The notes beneath the pieces were generated by a model. The model had not been told where the DNA came from. It searched no databases and saw only the letters and a list, made by a program, of their open reading frames with translations. A stretch of 64,000 nt of DNA, from contig OZ257127.1 of the NCBI GenBank assembly GCA_965278965.1, positions 372,001 through 436,000 on the forward strand. The letters run 5' to 3'. The stretch comes from UBA10649 sp965278965. Lineage in GTDB: Bacteria; Actinomycetota; Actinomycetes; S36-B12. This document shows positions 8,479 through 17,684 of the stretch, one piece after another. Made by a program: the position numbers and the translations under genes. Each line of letters starts with the position of its first letter. Within the stretch, counting starts at the first letter, position 1.

Positions 8479-11247
8479 CTAGGCCTTGCGGGGCTTCTCC
8501 CGCATCTCGAACGTCTCGATGACGTCTTCGACGTGGACGTCCTGGAACGAGCCCAGGTTGATACCGCACTCGAAGCCCTCGCGGACCTCGGTGACGTCGT
8601 CCTTGAAGCGGCGCAGGCCGGCGATGGCGAGGTTCTCGGCCACGACGGCACCGTCGCGGACGAGGCGGGCCTTGGCGTTGCGGCGCACCTCACCCGACTG
8701 GACGAGGCAGCCGGCGATCGTGCCGAACTTGCTGGACTTGAACACCTCGCGCACCTGCGCGAGACCCAGCTGGACCTCTTCGAACTCCGGCTTGAGCATG
8801 CCCCGCAGCGCCGCCTCGACCTCTTCGATGGCCTGGTAGATGACGCTGTAGTAGCGGACGTCGACGCCCTCCTCGGTCGCCAGCTCGGCGACCTTGCCCT
8901 CCGGCCGGACGTTGAAGCCGATGATGACGGCCTTCGACGCGCTGGCGAGCGTGACGTCGTTCTTGTTGATCGCACCGACGCCGCGGTGGATGACCCGCAG
9001 GTTGACCTCGTCGCCGACGTCGATCTTCAGCAGCGCGTCCTCCAGCGCCTCGACCGAGCCGGACACGTCGCCCTTGATGATGAGCGTGAGGTCCTGGACC
9101 TCGCCCTTCTCCAAGGACTCCAGGAAGTCCTCCAGCGACCGCTTGACCCGGTTCTTGGCCAGCAGCGCGTTGCGCTCCCGAGCCTGGCGGGTCTGGGCGA
9201 TCTGCCGAGCGACACGGTCCTCGGGCACGACCATGAACGAGTCACCAGCGCCGGGGACCGACGTGAGTCCGAGCACCTGCACCGGCATCGACGGCGTGGC
9301 AACCTCGACCGGCCGACCGTCGTCGTCGAGCATCGCGCGAACACGACCGAACGCGTCGCCGGCGACGATCGAGTCGCCCGCCCGAAGCGTTCCGCGCTGC
9401 ACGAGGACCGTCGCCACCGGACCGCGACCGCGGTCCAGGTGCGCCTCGATCGCGACACCCTGCGCGTCCTGGTTCGGGTTGGCGCGAAGGTCGAGCGTCG
9501 CGTCGGCCGTCAGCAGGACGGCCTCCAGCAGCGACTCGATCCCCTGGCCCGCCTTGGCCGAGACGTCGACGAACATGGTGTCACCGCCGAACTCCTCGGC
9601 CACCAGGCCGTACTCGGTGAGCTGGGCACGGACCTTCATCGGGTCCGCACCCTCCTTGTCGACCTTGTTGACCGCCACGACGATCGGCACGCCGGCCGCC
9701 TGTGCGTGGTTCAGCGCCTCGATCGTCTGCGGCTTCACACCGTCGTCGGCCGCCACCACGAGGATCGAGATGTCGGTCACCTGCGCACCACGAGCACGCA
9801 TGGCGGTGAACGCCTCGTGGCCCGGGGTGTCGATGAAGGTGATCTTCCGCTCGACGCCCTCGCCGGTCGTCGTGACGACCTGGTAGGCACCGATGTGCTG
9901 GGTGATGCCGCCCGCCTCGCCGCCGATGACGTTGGTCTTGCGGATCGCATCGAGCAGGCGCGTCTTGCCGTGGTCGACGTGGCCCATGACGGTGACGACG
10001 GGGGGCCGGATCTCCAGGTCCTCGTCATCGCCCTCGTTCTCGCCGAACTCGAGGTCGTACTGCTCGAGCAGCTCGCGGTCCTCGTCCTCGGGCGAGACGA
10101 CCTGGACGTCGTAGTTGAGCTCACCGCCGAGCAGGCGCAGGGTGTCGTCATCGATCGACTGCGTCGCCGTGACCATCTCGCCCAGGCCGATGAGCACCTT
10201 GACGAGGTCCGCGGGCATCGCGTCGATGCGCTCGGCGAAGTCGGTCAGGCTCGCACCGCGCGGCAGCCGCACGACCTCGCCGCCACCGCGCTTGATGCGG
10301 ACGCCATCCATGATCGGCGCCTGCATGTTGTCGAACTCCTGGCGCTTCGCGCGCTTGGACTTGCGCCCACGCGACGGGCGCCCACCGGGACGGCCGAACG
10401 CGCCCGCGGCCTGGCCACGACCACCTGGGCCACCGCCGGGACGACCGGCGAAGCCACCGGGACCACCGGGACCGCCGGGACGCTGGCCCGTGCCGGCTCC
10501 GGCACCACCGGGACGACCAGCGAAGCCACCACCGGGACCGCCGGGACGACCAGCGAAGCCCGGACGGGCACCACCGGGACCGGCCGGCGCGCGGCCGGGG
10601 GCGCCGGGGCGTCCACCGGTCGGAGCCGGTCGCATCGGACGCGGCGGCATCGTGCCGGGGTTGGGTCGGGGGGCTCCGGGGACTCCGGGAGCCGCGGGGC
10701 GGCCCATGCCGGTGCCGGTGCCGTACGGGTTGTTGCCCGGACGCGGACCGGCCGGACGGCCCATGCCGGTGCCGGTGCCGTACGGGTTGTTGCCCGGACG
10801 CGGACCGGCCGGACGGGGGGCCGGCCGTGGCGCGTCGCCGGGTGCGGCCGGGGGCTGAGCCTCTGTCGGCGCAGGAGCCTGGGCCGCGGGGGCGACCGGA
10901 GCTGGGGCCGGAGTCGGCGTCGGCGCGGCCGGCACGGCCGGCGCTGGGGCCGGCGGTGCTACCGGTGCTGCCGGCGCGGGCGACGGCACAGCTGCGACCG
11001 GTGCCGGAGCAGCGGGTGCTGCCGGCGCGGCCTCGGGCTGAGCCGGTGCGGGGGCGGGAGCCGCCTTGGCCGCGGACTTCTTCGGCGCCGCGGGCGGCAT
11101 GGCCTCGCGCAGGCGGCGGGCCACGGGTGGCTCAACCGTCGACGACGCGGACTTGACGAACTCGCCCATCTCGCTGAGCTTGTTCAGGACATCCTTGCTA
11201 GTGACCCCAAGCTCTTTCGCGAGCTCATGGACCCGGACCTTCGACAC
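8479..11247 (-). CDS. infB: Translation initiation factor IF-2
   Basis: The GTPase that delivers initiator tRNA to the 30S subunit; 922 residues. The N-terminal IF2_N helix (VRVHELAKELGVTSKDVL) is followed by about 250 residues of low-complexity Ala/Pro then Gly/Arg/Pro sequence. The G domain begins near residue 420 with GHVDHGKTRLLDAIR, then DTPGHEAF and NKVDKEGAD. Domains II to IV complete the protein. The start is GTG at 11247 with GGAGA upstream. The linker holds an exact 57-bp tandem duplication, annotated separately. The gene lies between ylxR and rbfA in the standard nusA operon. Confidence 0.98.
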   Translation of the reverse strand: MSKVRVHELAKELGVTSKDVLNKLSEMGEFVKSASSTVEPPVARRLREAMPPAAPKKSAAKAAPAPAPAQPEAAPAAPAAPAPVAAVPSPAPAAPVAPPAPAPAVPAAPTPTPAPAPVAPAAQAPAPTEAQPPAAPGDAPRPAPRPAGPRPGNNPYGTGTGMGRPAGPRPGNNPYGTGTGMGRPAAPGVPGAPRPNPGTMPPRPMRPAPTGGRPGAPGRAPAGPGGARPGFAGRPGGPGGGFAGRPGGAGAGTGQRPGGPGGPGGFAGRPGGGPGGRGQAAGAFGRPGGRPSRGRKSKRAKRQEFDNMQAPIMDGVRIKRGGGEVVRLPRGASLTDFAERIDAMPADLVKVLIGLGEMVTATQSIDDDTLRLLGGELNYDVQVVSPEDEDRELLEQYDLEFGENEGDDEDLEIRPPVVTVMGHVDHGKTRLLDAIRKTNVIGGEAGGITQHIGAYQVVTTTGEGVERKITFIDTPGHEAFTAMRARGAQVTDISILVVAADDGVKPQTIEALNHAQAAGVPIVVAVNKVDKEGADPMKVRAQLTEYGLVAEEFGGDTMFVDVSAKAGQGIESLLEAVLLTADATLDLRANPNQDAQGVAIEAHLDRGRGPVATVLVQRGTLRAGDSIVAGDAFGRVRAMLDDDGRPVEVATPSMPVQVLGLTSVPGAGDSFMVVPEDRVARQIAQTRQARERNALLAKNRVKRSLEDFLESLEKGEVQDLTLIIKGDVSGSVEALEDALLKIDVGDEVNLRVIHRGVGAINKNDVTLASASKAVIIGFNVRPEGKVAELATEEGVDVRYYSVIYQAIEEVEAALRGMLKPEFEEVQLGLAQVREVFKSSKFGTIAGCLVQSGEVRRNAKARLVRDGAVVAENLAIAGLRRFKDDVTEVREGFECGINLGSFQDVHVEDVIETFEMREKPRKA
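10700..10813. repeat. Exact 57-bp tandem duplication inside infB
   Basis: Bases 10700-10756 and 10757-10813 are identical as far as I can compare by eye. Each copy encodes 19 residues of the IF-2 linker, including PGNNPYGTGTGMGRP. Because the unit is a multiple of three, the frame is kept. The lack of drift suggests a recent slippage or recombination event. Confidence 0.85.
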
Positions 11248-11309
11248 GTCTCTCCTGTCTTGGTCCGGATGCGGGGCGCTACCGGACCGTCAGTGCAAGC
11301 GGAACACGT

Positions 11310-11678
11310 TCATGCCTGCGTGCTCATGGGGTGTTCATCCTTGAGCTCCCGGTCTGTTGCGCCGGTGACGGTCACCGGCGTTCGTACGTTCGTCACGAGC
11401 TCCCGCAGCGCGGTCAGGTCCAGTGGACCGGGTACGCGCAGTGCTCGCGGCAGGCTCCTGGTCCGCTCGGCGCGGTCCAGGCACTGCAGGCTCGGGTGAA
11501 GGCTTGCGCCCCGACCTGGCAGCCGACGACCGGGATCCGGGACCAAGGCCCCGGCGATCGCGACGACCCGCACCAGGTCCGTCGTGGCGGCCCGCCGACG
11601 GCAGCCGGCGCACATCCGAAGGATCGGGCGACGGGCAGCCGGTGGGCTCTCCGGCGCCGAGTGTACCCCGTCGCTCAC
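11310..11678 (-). CDS. ylxR: YlxR/RnpM family RNA-binding protein (DUF448)
   Basis: A 122-residue member of the YlxR family, which sits between nusA and infB in many bacteria. It is reported to bind nucleic acid; the Bacillus member modulates RNase P. The family's RxCxGCR-type motif is present as MCAGCRRRAATTDLVRV (about residues 22-38), and the second block GRGASLHPSLQCLDRAE is also recognisable. The GTG start overlaps the nusA stop by 4 bases. The last 30 residues are not conserved. Confidence 0.92.
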   Translation of the reverse strand: MSDGVHSAPESPPAARRPILRMCAGCRRRAATTDLVRVVAIAGALVPDPGRRLPGRGASLHPSLQCLDRAERTRSLPRALRVPGPLDLTALRELVTNVRTPVTVTGATDRELKDEHPMSTQA

Positions 11679-12691
11679 CCGTTCTCGTCCGGCGCGCTCG
11701 GCGGCGGCGACCCCGGCGCCATTCCCATGGCCGCGTCCGAGCGGATGTCGATCCGCCAGCCAGTGAGGCGGGCAGCCAGGCGCGCGTTCTGCCCCTCCCG
11801 GCCGATCGCCAGCGAAAGCTGGTAGTCCGGGACGATCACCCGAGCCGAGCGGGTGACCGGGTCAACGATCTGCACCGCGGTCACCCGGGCGGGCGACAGC
11901 GCGTGGGCGATCATCTGCGCCGGGTCCTCGCTGCTGTCCACGATGTCGATCTTCTCGTCGTTCAGCTCGTGCATCACCTGGCGCACCCGCTGCCCCATCG
12001 GCCCGATGCACGCGCCCTTCGCGTTGACCCCGGGCACCTTCGAGACCACCGCGATCTTCGTCCGGTGTCCGGCCTCGCGGGCGATAGCCGTGATCTGCAC
12101 GGAGCCGTCGGCGATCTCCGGCACCTCCAGGGCGAACAGCTGCTTCACCAGCCCGGGGTGCGTGCGCGACACCGTGACCTGCGGCCCCTTGAAGCCCTTG
12201 CGGACGGCCGTCACGACGCACTTCAGCCGCGTGCCGTGCGTGTACGACTCCCCCGGCGACTGCTCCTCGGGGGGCAGGTTCGCCTCGACCTTGCCGATGT
12301 CGACCCGGACCATGCGCGGGTTGCTGGACTGCTGCACGACTCCGGAGACGAGGTCGCCCTCGCGGCCGGTGAACTCGCTGAGCGTCACGTCGCCCTCGGC
12401 CTCGCGCAGCCGGGCCAGGAGGACCTGCTTGGCCGTCGTCGCCGCGATCCGGCCGAACCCGTCGGGGGTGTCGTCGAACTCGCGCAGGACGATGCCGTCG
12501 TCGTCGGTCTCCGCTGCCCACACGGTGACGTGGCCGGTCTTGCGGTCGAGGGTCGCGCGGGCGCGGGTGGCCGCGCCGTCGGTGCGGTGGTACGCGACGA
12601 GCAACGCCTGCTCGATCGTCTCCACGACCAGATCCAGGGACAGGTCCTTCTCGCGTACCAGCGACTTCAGGGCGCTGACGTCGATGTCCAT
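11675..12691 (-). CDS. nusA: Transcription termination/antitermination factor NusA
   Basis: A 338-residue RNA polymerase-associated factor. It begins MDIDVSALKSLVREKDLSLD with the polymerase-binding domain. An S1 domain (DLVSGVVQQSSNPRMVRVDI) and two KH domains follow (GVNAKGACIGPMGQRVRQV, then SLAIGREGQNARLAARL). The acidic repeats found in E. coli NusA are absent, as is normal in actinobacteria. I chose the ATG at 12691 because the conserved N-terminus begins there, 4 bases after the rimP stop. Confidence 0.97.
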   Translation of the reverse strand: MDIDVSALKSLVREKDLSLDLVVETIEQALLVAYHRTDGAATRARATLDRKTGHVTVWAAETDDDGIVLREFDDTPDGFGRIAATTAKQVLLARLREAEGDVTLSEFTGREGDLVSGVVQQSSNPRMVRVDIGKVEANLPPEEQSPGESYTHGTRLKCVVTAVRKGFKGPQVTVSRTHPGLVKQLFALEVPEIADGSVQITAIAREAGHRTKIAVVSKVPGVNAKGACIGPMGQRVRQVMHELNDEKIDIVDSSEDPAQMIAHALSPARVTAVQIVDPVTRSARVIVPDYQLSLAIGREGQNARLAARLTGWRIDIRSDAAMGMAPGSPPPSAPDENG

Positions 12692-12695
12692 CGCA

Positions 12696-13283
<588 letters not shown>

Positions 13284-13344
13284 CGCATCCTCCAGCGTCC
13301 TGTTGTGGTCGTGCAGTTGTGCCCGCCGACGCGGGTAGGGAAGA

Positions 13345-13350
13345 ACTGTA
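13345..13350 (-). promoter_or_regulatory. Candidate -10 box of the rimP-nusA-infB operon
   Basis: Leftward TACAGT matches the actinobacterial -10 consensus TANNNT. It would start transcription near 13338 and give a leader of about 55 bases before rimP. No convincing -35 box is present at 16-18 bases, so the call rests on the -10 match and its position ahead of the operon. Confidence 0.35.
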
Positions 13351-13408
13351 CCCAGTCCGCCCGGTGCCGGGCCGCTCCGTCGACGACCGTTCGTGCCATT
13401 GTTGGCCG

Positions 13409-13912
13409 ATGCCGCCGACGACGCCCGTCCTCACGCGCCGGGCTGGGCTGGCACTCCTGGTTGCCCTGCCGGCAGGCCTGCTCGCCGCCTGCGCCGGCGA
13501 CGACGCGGCGACCGGCACGGCGCAGCCGGCACCGAACGGCTCCTCGGCGCCGACCGTCGCGGACCCGGCCGCCGAGGAGGCCGACCTCGTCGCCCTGTAC
13601 GACGCCGTTCTCGCCGCATTCCCCGGCTCAGTCGCGAACGACCTCCTGACCGCCCTTCGCGACCAGCACGCGCAGCATCGCGACGCGCTCGGCGGCGCCG
13701 GATCCCCCGCGACGACGTCGCCCGCCGTGCCCGCGACCCTGGACGCTGCGCTCGCGTCCCTCGCGACGACCGAGCGGCAGGCCGCACGCTCGCGCACCCG
13801 CGCCTGCGTCGCGGCAACCGACGACGGTCAGGCGCGCCTGCTCTCCCTCATCGCCGCCTCCGAGGCGGCCCACGTGCCCGCTCTGCGCGACGCGCGCGGT
13901 GGCGCGGCATGA
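13409..13912 (+). CDS. Small exported lipoprotein, coupled to a DUF4439 gene
   Basis: The chosen ATG at 13409 gives a clean lipoprotein signal: two arginines, a hydrophobic stretch LALLVALPAGLL and the lipobox LLAAC, with Cys near residue 28. An Ala/Pro/Thr linker follows, then a mostly helical domain rich in Ala, Leu and His (LLTALRDQHAQHRDALG). The stop overlaps the start of the next gene (ATGA). The helical domain, the histidines and the partner suggest a ferritin-like or four-helix bundle protein, but I do not recognise a named family. A CATTGT hexamer 6 bases before the ATG could be a leaderless promoter. Confidence 0.7.
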   Translation: MPPTTPVLTRRAGLALLVALPAGLLAACAGDDAATGTAQPAPNGSSAPTVADPAAEEADLVALYDAVLAAFPGSVANDLLTALRDQHAQHRDALGGAGSPATTSPAVPATLDAALASLATTERQAARSRTRACVAATDDGQARLLSLIAASEAAHVPALRDARGGAA

Positions 13913-14310
13913 CACCGGTCGAGGCGCTCACTGCCGTCGTCGCCGGGGAGGACGCCGCGATCTACGCCTACGAGGTCGCCGGTGCCCGCGTCCCCGTCGG
14001 TGCCCGCCGACGGGCCCGTGCCGGCCTGGACGCGCACCGCACGCACCGTTCGGCGGCGGTGGCGCTGCTTGCTGCCGCAGGCGGCCCGGTTCCCGGCGCC
14101 GCTGCCGCGTACACGCTGCCGGGCGACGTCTCGGGCGCCTCCGGGGCGCGCGCCGCTCTGGCGGACGTCGACAACGCGCTCGTCGCGACGTATGCGGACG
14201 CGGCGGCCGCGCTGTCCGGTGAGGACCGCCGCTGGGCCGTGCGCACCGGCGCGCAGTACGCGACGCAGGCCGTCACCTGGGGTGCCGCCCCACAGGCCTT
14301 CCCCACCTAG
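13909..14310 (+). CDS. DUF4439 (ferritin-like) protein
   Basis: A 133-residue, largely helical protein. The opening EALTAVVAGEDAAIYAYEVAGARV and the closing WAVRTGAQYATQAVTWG match the DUF4439 ferritin-like family of actinobacteria as I remember it. Conserved Glu, His and Tyr positions lie along the helices, but a complete di-iron site is not obvious. No signal peptide is present, although the upstream partner is a lipoprotein, so the two may form a complex at the membrane only if this protein is exported by another route. Function unknown. Confidence 0.75.
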   Translation: MTPVEALTAVVAGEDAAIYAYEVAGARVPVGARRRARAGLDAHRTHRSAAVALLAAAGGPVPGAAAAYTLPGDVSGASGARAALADVDNALVATYADAAAALSGEDRRWAVRTGAQYATQAVTWGAAPQAFPT

Positions 14311-14365
14311 CGACCTCCCCCTCCCGTTTCTCCCCCTGTGCGGGAACGGCAGTCCGGTCGGAACG

Positions 14366-15154
14366 TCAGCCCGCCACCAGGTCCCAGGCCAGCCGGGCAA
14401 TGAGGACGCCGACGACGACCAGGAACACGATGCGGACGAAGCCGCTCCCCCGCCGGATCGCCATCCGGGCACCGACGATCGCGCCGGCCGCGTTGCACAC
14501 GCCCATCAGCAGGCCCAGCACCCACAGGACAGATCCGGTCCCGGCGAAGACCAGCAGCGCCGCCACGTTGGTCCCGACGTTGACGAACTTCGCCGTCGCG
14601 GATGCCTGGAGGAAGGAGTAGCCGAGCCCGGCGACGAGCGTGATGAGCAGGAACGAGCCCGTCCCGGGGCCGAGGACGCCGTCGTAGAAGCCGATCGCCG
14701 CACCGGCACCCACCGCGACCACGTAGTGCCGCCTGGTGCCCGCCCACCGCAGGGACTGGACCTGCCCCATCGCCGGGGTGAACGCCGTCCACAGCCACGC
14801 GACGACAAGCAACCCCACGATCACGGGCCGGAAGGCGGCGGCGGGGACGTGACTGGCCGTGAGGGCACCCGCCGCAGCACCGGCGAACGCGGCGAGCGCC
14901 ATCGGCAGCGCCGTCCGCAGGTCCGGCCGCAGTCGGCGCGCGTACGTCGCCGCGGCCGTCGACGTCCCGAGGAGGCTGGACAGCTTGTTGGTCGCCAGTG
15001 CCTGCACGGGCGAGGCCCCCGGCACGGCGAGCAGGAGGGCGGGCAGCTGCAGGAGCCCGCCGCCGCCGGAGACCGCGTCGACCCAGCCCGCCGCGAGCGC
15101 GGCGAGGCACAGCACCACGACCGTCCACGTGTCGGGAAGGGCGAACGCGTCCAC
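14366..15154 (-). CDS. TSUP family transporter (TauE/SafE-like)
   Basis: A 262-residue polytopic membrane protein with about eight hydrophobic segments. The two-fold TauE/SafE motifs are visible: AAGWVDAVSGGGGLLQLPALL near residue 20, with ALATNKLSS, and the second-half copy GFYDGVLGPGTGSFLLI with ATAKFVNVGTN. Members move small anions such as sulfite, sulfoacetate or other organosulfur compounds. Nothing in the neighbourhood (HAD protein, proS) fixes the substrate. It follows the HAD gene by 4 bases, suggesting one transcript. Confidence 0.9.
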   Translation of the reverse strand: MDAFALPDTWTVVVLCLAALAAGWVDAVSGGGGLLQLPALLLAVPGASPVQALATNKLSSLLGTSTAAATYARRLRPDLRTALPMALAAFAGAAAGALTASHVPAAAFRPVIVGLLVVAWLWTAFTPAMGQVQSLRWAGTRRHYVVAVGAGAAIGFYDGVLGPGTGSFLLITLVAGLGYSFLQASATAKFVNVGTNVAALLVFAGTGSVLWVLGLLMGVCNAAGAIVGARMAIRRGSGFVRIVFLVVVGVLIARLAWDLVAG

Positions 15155-15158
15155 TCGC

Positions 15159-15893
15159 CTAGTGCCCGGGGTCGTCCTGCCAGCCGGCGACGATCTCGAC
15201 GACGTCGGCGAGCCGGTGCGCGACGGCGTCGGGTGTCACCTCGCCGAGGCCGGCCGGGACCTGCGCCGCCGGGATCGTCGAGTGCGGGATCCAGATGGCC
15301 CGCATGCCCGCACGCTGCGCGCCGTCGACGTCGTCCCACAGCCGGTCCCCGACGAACACCGTCTCCGCCGGGGCGACGCCCAGCCGGGACAGCACGAGGG
15401 TGAACGCGTCGGCGTGCGGCTTGGCGACGGGGATCTCGCTCGTGTAGACCGCCGCGTCGATCAGGTCGTCGAGGTCGTCGCGGGCGAAGACCTCCTCGTG
15501 GTGCGCACGCGGCCACATCGTGTTGCTCAGGACGCCGACGGCGACGCCCGACGCACGCAGCGCGGTCATCGTCGGCCGCGCGTCGGGGTCGGCCAGCGTG
15601 TGGGGCGCCCAGAAGTCCAGGTACCCGCTGAGCGCGCCGAGGTGGCGCGCGGCGTTCACGTCGATGCCCTCGTCGAGGAACAGCTGCTCGAGCGCGCCCG
15701 CGGCCTCCGCCCCGGCGGTGTCACGCTGACGCGACCACCGCGCGGTCTCGTTCGCGAGCAGCCGGTGCGCCAGCGCGGACGCGTTTGCCGGGTCGTACTC
15801 GACCGCGTACGCGTACCACTGGGCGTACAGGTCGATGTCGTGCCAGGGGGTCAGCGTTCCGCCCCAGTCGAAGACGACGGCCCGGACGGGCAT
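15159..15893 (-). CDS. HAD superfamily hydrolase with altered motif I
   Basis: A 244-residue HAD subfamily IA-like protein. Motif I is VFDWGGTLT, so the nucleophile Asp is present but the acid/base Asp two residues later is Gly. Motif II appears as GVLSNTMWP, a lysine lies in IPVAKPHADAF, and motif IV is VFVGDRLWDDVDGA. The start is the ATG at 15893, one base after the proS stop. The family includes phosphatases and phosphoglycolate-like enzymes. The missing second Asp argues against ordinary phosphatase chemistry, although DxGG-type HADs are common. Confidence 0.87.
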   Translation of the reverse strand: MPVRAVVFDWGGTLTPWHDIDLYAQWYAYAVEYDPANASALAHRLLANETARWSRQRDTAGAEAAGALEQLFLDEGIDVNAARHLGALSGYLDFWAPHTLADPDARPTMTALRASGVAVGVLSNTMWPRAHHEEVFARDDLDDLIDAAVYTSEIPVAKPHADAFTLVLSRLGVAPAETVFVGDRLWDDVDGAQRAGMRAIWIPHSTIPAAQVPAGLGEVTPDAVAHRLADVVEIVAGWQDDPGH

Positions 15894-15894
15894 G

Positions 15895-17664
15895 TCAGCT
15901 CCGGGCGATCGCGACCAGCTGCGCGACCGCGTCACCGACAGGGACGTCCTCGCGCTCACCGGTACGCCGGTCCTTGACCTCGACCAAGCCGTCGGCGAGC
16001 CGCTTGCCGACGACGACGATCGTCGGGATGCCGAGGAGCTCGGAGTCGTTGAACTTCACGCCCGGCGAGACACCGCGCCGGTCGTCGTACAGCACACGGA
16101 CGCCGGCCGCATCGAGCTCGGCGGCCAGCACCTCCGCGGCATCGAACGGCTCGTCGGCCTTGCCGGTCGCGATGAGGTGGATATCGGCGGGTGCGACCTC
16201 GCGCGGCCAGATCAGGCCCTTGTCGTCGTGCGACTGCTCGGCGATCGCGGCCACGGCCCGGGACACCCCGATGCCGTAGGAACCCATCGTGACGGTGACG
16301 AGCTCGCCCCGCTCGTCGAGCACGCGCAGGCCGAGCGCGTCCGCGTACTTGCGGCCGAGCTGGAAGATGTGGCCGATCTCGATGCCGCGGGCGAGGACGA
16401 GTCCTTCTCCGCACGACGGGCAGGCATCGCCCGCGCGCACCTCGGCGACGTCGATCGTCCCGTCCGCCGTGAAGTCACGGCCGGCGACGAGGTCGAACAC
16501 GTGCCGGCCGGGCTCGTTCGCCCCGGTGATCCAGCGCGTGCCGTCGACGACGCGCGGGTCGACGAGGTACCGCACGCCCGACACCGCCGACTCCCCGAGC
16601 GCGCCAGGGCCGATGTATCCCTTGACCAGCGCGCGGTTCGCCGCGAAGTCGGCCTCCTCGAAGGGCCGCGCGACCGACGGGAGAAGCACCGCCTCGAGCC
16701 GCTTCATGTCGACCTCGCGGTCGCCGGGCAGGCCGATGGCTAGCGGCGCGGTCGTCCCGTCGGGCGCAGTCACCATGACCACGACGTTCTTCAGCGTGTC
16801 GGCGGCCGTCCACGGGCGGTCGTCGCGGGCGAGGTCGGGCCGGCTGTTGGAGAGGTCGACGAGGGTCTCGATCGTCGGCGTCGACGGAGTGTCCTCGACG
16901 TGCGCGACCGGGAGGCCGTCGAACGGGACGGCCGGCGGACCGACGGTGGTGACGGCCTCGACGTTCGCCGCGAACCCGCAGGACGGGCAGCGCACGAACG
17001 AGTCCTCGCCGACCTCGGTCGGGGCGAGGAACTCCTCGCTCGCCGATCCGCCCATCGCCCCGGACATCGCCGACACGATCACGAACTCCATGCCCAGGCG
17101 GGTGAAGGTCGCGATGTACGCGTCCCGGTGCCGCAGGTAGGACTGCTCGAGGCCGGCGTCGTCAACGTCGAAGGAGTAGGAGTCCTTCATGACGAACTCG
17201 CGCCCGCGCAGGATCCCGGCACGAGGCCGCGCCTCGTCCCGGTACTTCGTCTGGATCTGGTACAGCGCGAGCGGGAGGTCCTTGTACGAGGAGTACTCGC
17301 CCTTAACGAGGAGCGTGAACATCTCCTCGTGCGTCGGCCCGAGGAGGTAGTCGCCCCCCTTGCGGTCCTGCAGGCGGAACAGGTTGTCCCCGTACTCGGT
17401 CCACCGGTCGGTGAGCTCGTACGGCTCCCGCGGCAGGAGCGCCGGGAAGTGGACCTCCTGGAAGCCGGCGCGATCCATCTCCTCGCGCACGATCCGCTCG
17501 ACGTTGCGCAGCACGCGGTAGCCCAGCGGCAGCCAGGTGAACACGCCGGGTGCGACGCGCCGGACGTAGCCGCCGCGGACGAGCAGCCGGTGGCTGGGCA
17601 CCTCCGCGTCGGCGGGGTCGTCGCGCAGGGTGCGCAGGAACAGGGTCGACATCCGCGAGATCAC
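15895..17664 (-). CDS. proS: Prolyl-tRNA synthetase, bacterial type
   Basis: A 589-residue class II synthetase that charges tRNA-Pro. It has the class II motifs (YGDNLFRLQDRKGGDYLLGPTHEE; QTKYRDEARPRAGILRGREF), an insertion/editing domain in the middle and the C-terminal anticodon-binding domain (DDRRGVSPGVKFNDSELLG). The GTG at 17664 is preferred over the ATG at 17652 because TAGGGT lies exactly six bases upstream, giving a plausible leaderless transcript. No Shine-Dalgarno sequence serves either start. The HAD gene follows immediately. Confidence 0.97.
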   Translation of the reverse strand: MISRMSTLFLRTLRDDPADAEVPSHRLLVRGGYVRRVAPGVFTWLPLGYRVLRNVERIVREEMDRAGFQEVHFPALLPREPYELTDRWTEYGDNLFRLQDRKGGDYLLGPTHEEMFTLLVKGEYSSYKDLPLALYQIQTKYRDEARPRAGILRGREFVMKDSYSFDVDDAGLEQSYLRHRDAYIATFTRLGMEFVIVSAMSGAMGGSASEEFLAPTEVGEDSFVRCPSCGFAANVEAVTTVGPPAVPFDGLPVAHVEDTPSTPTIETLVDLSNSRPDLARDDRPWTAADTLKNVVVMVTAPDGTTAPLAIGLPGDREVDMKRLEAVLLPSVARPFEEADFAANRALVKGYIGPGALGESAVSGVRYLVDPRVVDGTRWITGANEPGRHVFDLVAGRDFTADGTIDVAEVRAGDACPSCGEGLVLARGIEIGHIFQLGRKYADALGLRVLDERGELVTVTMGSYGIGVSRAVAAIAEQSHDDKGLIWPREVAPADIHLIATGKADEPFDAAEVLAAELDAAGVRVLYDDRRGVSPGVKFNDSELLGIPTIVVVGKRLADGLVEVKDRRTGEREDVPVGDAVAQLVAIARS

Positions 17665-17670
17665 GGCGCC

Positions 17671-17676
17671 ACCCTA
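17671..17676 (-). promoter_or_regulatory. -10 box for a leaderless proS transcript
   Basis: Leftward TAGGGT, then six bases (GGCGCC), then the GTG start. Transcription would begin at or within a base of the start codon. The same hexamer-to-start distance occurs before ispG, dxr, glgP and the VOC gene. Confidence 0.5.
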
Positions 17677-17684
17677 TGCGGCGC

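Noticed and set aside
10380..10620. Possible CRISPR-like or repeat array of GGACCACCGGG-type units
   Set aside because: These are codons of the Gly/Arg/Pro-rich IF-2 linker, in frame, without regular spacers.
8092..11499. Very long rightward open frame (over 1,100 codons) opposite infB
   Set aside because: It is antisense to a complete, strongly conserved IF-2 gene. High GC removes stop codons from the opposite strand, and the predicted sequence is Arg/Gly/Leu-rich without domains.
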